NCBI RefSeq assembly: GCF_030272615.1
Contig: NC_081407.1
Coordinates: 372,890,998 to 372,954,997 of the forward strand
Source: Cryptomeria japonica
Taxonomy: Eukaryota; Streptophyta; Pinopsida; Cupressales; Cupressaceae
DNA length: 64,000 bases
Direction of reading: 5' to 3'
The notes beneath the pieces are model-generated. The model ran no database searches. It had not been told where the DNA came from and saw only the letters and a program-made list of their open reading frames with translations. Every line of letters begins with the position of its first letter. Positions within the stretch are counted from its first letter, which is position 1. Below, piece by piece: positions 60,330 through 64,000 of the stretch. Made by a program: the position numbers and the translations under genes.

Positions 60330-62800
60330 GATTTTGCTTATTCGACGGTTTTACATATGGCATCGTCTTAAATGCATACGTAGAGCTGCATAATGCTTAA
60401 ATAATATTGTCACCTGAATTTGTATCCCTGGTTAGTATTCTATATGTATCACTTCATAAAAGGATTGTTTCGTAATAATATCCTGTGTGACAGCCAAAGT
60501 AAGTTCATAAATGTGAATATTAAGAGAATTTAAGGGTGTCAATTTTTTTGATGAGTGTAATTTTGTTCAATTGAATAAAAATAAATTTAATATTTTCACA
60601 TTGTTTTCTTATTTTTTATTATTCAGTTTAATTAAAATATTTGAAATTATAACTAGATGGAAGTAAATCAATGTTAATTTTTATGTTTTCTAACCTTTAA
60701 ATAAGATTACACTTTTAGGAAAATTACATCTCAATTCTCCTGTTTTCTTTTATGAAAATGAAAGTAAAAGTGAATTTAAAATTCAGAATACTTCTTCAAG
60801 ATTCATCTTACCATTGTAGCCAACTCTTTTTACAACTTCTCCTCAAATAACTTGGGCTTTTTGCATCAAACAAAGGCTACCTAATATCTATGAGAAATTA
60901 TGTGATGAATCACTTTGAAAATGCTATGGTAATCACTATTGAGTACACTCCACCATTATTCAAGGCATCTTTTCTATTACTCATAGGTTGTTGTAGGATT
61001 ATGATTTAGTGTATAATTTTTATGATAGCTATGTTTGGGAGGAACATGCTTGACTCTATAAATAGGCATGGTTAGAATCAATTACTATTGGAGTGATTGA
61101 AAATGTTTTTAACACTTAAAGGTGTAACGGTCAATATTTTTTTGAAGTGCATAATGTATTGAGTCATGACAAAACTCATTTGAATTATTTGTATTTAAAA
61201 TAAATTTTGTCAAACATTTTCATCTTATATATATTTATCTGTTATCTCTCCTCAAAACTACCTAAAAAATAATAAATAAATAAAAGTAAATAGATATAAT
61301 ACAATTTACTACATTACAAAATCTTTTATATATTGTAAGATTATCATAATCTTTACATATGACATTACATATGACATCATCCTAAATGTATACACAAAAT
61401 TGCATAATGGTTAAATAATATTATCATATAAATTTATATTGTTGTTTAGAATTCTTTATATGCATCACTTTGTAAAAGGATTTTTTTTTGTAATAATTTT
61501 GTAATAATATCATGTGTGTGTGTGTGAGATAGCTAAACAAAGTCCATAAATGTGAATATTAATAGAATTTAATGTGTCAATTTTTTGATAATTTAAAGTA
61601 TAATTTTTTTCATGAATTTTTCCTTTTTATGGTATTTTCCTTTTTTCAATTATTAATCTTAATTAAATTATTCAAATTATGATTAGATGGATAGAAATCA
61701 ATGCTTAATTTGAGTGTGTTCTAACCTTTAAATAAATATTATACCCTTGCAAAAATTACATCCCCACTCTCCCAAAATTAAGAGTTTTTTAATTTGACTG
61801 CTTTATATATGGCATTGTCCTAAATGTATATCTGGAATTGCATAATTCTTTAATAATATTGCCACATTTATTTGACTGCTTTATATATGGCATTGTCCTA
61901 AATGTATATCTGGAATTGCATAATTCTTTAATAATATTGCCACATAAATTTGCTTTATATATGGCATTGTCCTAAATGTATATCTGGAATTGCATAATTC
62001 TTTAATAATATTGCCACATAAATTTGTATCCCTAATTAGTATTCTATATGAATCGCATTGTAAAATGATTGTTTTGTAATAATAATTGGCCGTGTGTGTA
62101 TGTGTGCATAAATATGAATATTAATAGAATTTGAGAGTGTCAATTTCTTGATCATTTTAAATATAATTTTATTCATGAAATTTCTTTTTTTAATTTTATT
62201 TTTCGTATTTTCTATTATCCATCTTAATTATTATTTTTTAAATTATGAATTGATGGACATAAATCAATGCTTAATTTAGGTGTGTTCTAACCTCTAAATA
62301 AAGATTAAACCCTTACAAAAATTACATACCCACTTGCCTATTTTCTTTTGTGAAGATAAGTAAAAGTGAATTTTAAACTCTAAATACTTATTCAAGGTTC
62401 ATCTTACCATTGTAGCCCAACTCTTCACACAACTTCTCCTCAAATAAATTGGTTTTTTTTGCATCTAACAAAGGCTACCTAATATCTATGATAAACTATG
62501 TGATGAATCACTTTGAAAGTACTATGTAATCACTATTAATTACACTCTAACATTATTCATGGCATCTTTTGTGTTACTCATAAGTTGATGTTGTGGTAGT
62601 ATGACTTAGTGTACGTTTTTTGGAATGTGGTTGACCTTACATTGTTGTTACATGAATGTCTTTTATTAACAAGTTATAAAGTGTTGTACCAAATAATTAA
62701 ATCTGGCATGGTTAGAATCAATTAGTATTAGAGTGATTAATTTTTTTTTTCCCACTTAAGGTGTAATGATCAATAATTTCTTGAAATTCATAATGTATTG
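60330..62800. repeat. Degenerate dispersed or tandem repeat, three copies
   Basis: Copies at about 60,330-61,190, 61,340-61,790 (short) and 61,860-62,800 share in order: a TATGGCAT(T/C)GTC block, TGCATAAT, TTAATAATATTG, TTTGTATCCCT, ATTCTATATG, AATATTAATAGAATTT, CTTACCATTGTAGCC, CAAAGGCTACCTAATATCTA and GCATGGTTAGAATCAATTA. They are strongly diverged and have no coding sequence. Confidence 0.7.
61792..62023. repeat. Three near-perfect 74-78-bp tandem units
   Basis: Units with GCTTTATATATGGCATTGTC, TAAATGTATATCTGG and AATAATATTGCCACAT at 61,792, 61,870 and 61,948, nested at the start of the third copy of the larger repeat. Confidence 0.9.
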
Positions 62801-63864
62801 AGGTTATTAGGGGATTCTTGAGACCCTAACCCAGGTACATAGGGTTAGGGAACTTGTAGAGTAGGTTAAAAGGTCATTTGGGGTTCATTTTTGAGGGTAG
62901 GGGGGAACATATTGGCTGGGTTGGAGGGAAAGTGGAAGAATAATGGAGGGATGATACAACAAATTCACTCTCCTTGAGTGCTTGATTGTTGTGGGGTAAT
63001 AATTCTTTCTTTATCTCTCCATTTTTTGCAATAACCTAGAGGAAATATGTGTAAAGAGATTTCAAATTTTTGTGGGTTGTATGGATTGTTTGTGTTATAC
63101 CTAGTTATGAAAGGTGTTCCTTTTATTGACTGTAAGATAATATTACTACCTATGTGTGTCTTCCCTTGAACTAGAGATAGTCATAGGATATTCTAATGAT
63201 AAGTGTGGGTAAGAAGCCCATTGTGGGCTTCCATTGTATTGTTTGAGTTGATATGATTTCAAGTAACCCTCTTGGCTCAAGGGTTGGATAGGGCCTTGAA
63301 AGGGCTTGATTATTCCATTTTGTTGGGTGGATAGATTTTCACTTTACCATTTACTTATCATTAGTTGTAGGTTCAAACTAGTTATCTTCTAAGGTGAAGT
63401 TCTTTTTGACTAAAAGGAGTCTAGCCCTTCTACTAAGAGAAAACATAGGTAGAAGAGTAGATAGAAGATTTGTTCGAATAGAAATAATTAATATAATATT
63501 CAATATGGGGGAGAGGGGAAATAGTTGTATAGGATCCAATTGTTGTACACCCACTTATGCTTATAATATCCAATCTTGCTAAATATTCATACTACATATT
63601 GCAAATAAACAATTCACTTGTAAATAAAAAAAAAAGATGCTCGTCAAAATGTACCCATACTTAAACACATGAGAACCTATAAATGTTATATTAAAAATGC
63701 ATAAATACACTCATTAATAACTGAAATAAATAATTTTTTATTTCAAATAAAATATCATAGCTATCTACTCTAAGTGTCATTTATAAAATAAAATGCTCAT
63801 TTAAACAAGTATTTTTGTTCTAGAATATCATAGATATCTACTCTAAGCGTCATTTATAAAATAA
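62801..63864. other. Intergenic, with a short tandem pair near the end
   Basis: No gene recognised. A 76-77-bp unit, ATATCATAG(C/A)TATCTACTCT..., is repeated at about 63,750 and 63,827. Confidence 0.5.
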
Positions 63865-63865
63865 G

Positions 63866-64000
63866 TGTAATGCCCCACCATAAACCCTTAAGGAAAAAAC
63901 ATCACAATCTATGCAACTAAGGGTGAAATAGTTTTTTTTTTTCTAAAAGAACAAGTGCTTGAATTAAACCATAGCACATCTAATAACACAGCGGAAGTCT
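63866..64000 (+). mobile_element. Start of a Ty3/gypsy-type LTR, cut by the window edge
   Basis: Begins TGTAATGCCCCACCATAAAC, the same TGTAATGCC start as the LTRs at 4,147 and 20,688, and continues to the edge. Orientation and extent cannot be settled. Confidence 0.4.

Overview
The window looks like nuclear DNA of a land plant with a large, repeat-choked genome. A gymnosperm is my best guess. It is AT-rich, most of it is old LTR retrotransposon and DNA-transposon debris, and the only host gene with several intact exons carries long GT-AG introns. I saw no operon, tRNA, rRNA or CRISPR array.

1-20,688: a tandem duplication with a period of about 10.8 kb (copy A 1-8,659, copy B 10,810-19,475, about 97% identical by eye). 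Each copy is a nest of elements. The outermost host is a minus-strand retroelement-like unit ('E0') with an unrecognised long ORF (start 10,990, decayed down to 8,660) and a leader that holds about 17 short hairpin palindromes. A minus-strand Ty1/copia-type element (12,648-19,840 in copy B) sits inside that leader. A 5'-truncated plus-strand Ty3/gypsy chromovirus with a 3.7-kb 3' LTR sits inside the copia element. A 1,094-bp solo LTR with a perfect 5-bp target duplication sits inside the Ty3 integrase. The order of insertion can be read directly from the sequence.

20,689-33,905: a second truncated Ty1/copia (21,000-24,949, minus) with PBS and 5' LTR, split by a 962-bp MITE-like insertion; an intergenic stretch with a candidate orphan exon; a structurally complete hAT element (28,063-31,626, 8-bp target duplication) with a dead transposase; a solo LTR (31,764-33,093); and a minisatellite.

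33,906-45,100: the most gene-like part. A ZFPL1-type zinc-finger gene (six recognisable exons, 43,913-41,929, minus) is flanked by broken pieces of other genes: a plastid ATP/ADP translocase exon, pentatricopeptide-repeat fragments and a clathrin light chain fragment. Seven separate near-perfect local tandem duplications lie within 36.5-41 kb.

45,826-50,284: a 4.4-kb pyrimidine-rich (TC/CA) tract, interrupted by a 1.6-kb LTR-like insert that carries a second, unrelated series of hairpins.

50,285-64,000: mostly AT-rich intergenic DNA. It contains a 4.0-kb Mutator-like element (53,194-57,213) with about 100-bp terminal inverted repeats and a 10-bp target duplication, which carries a PPR gene fragment. 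It also contains a degenerate triplicated repeat (60.3-62.8 kb) and the start of an LTR at the right edge.

Family names rest on motifs read by eye. No database search was possible.
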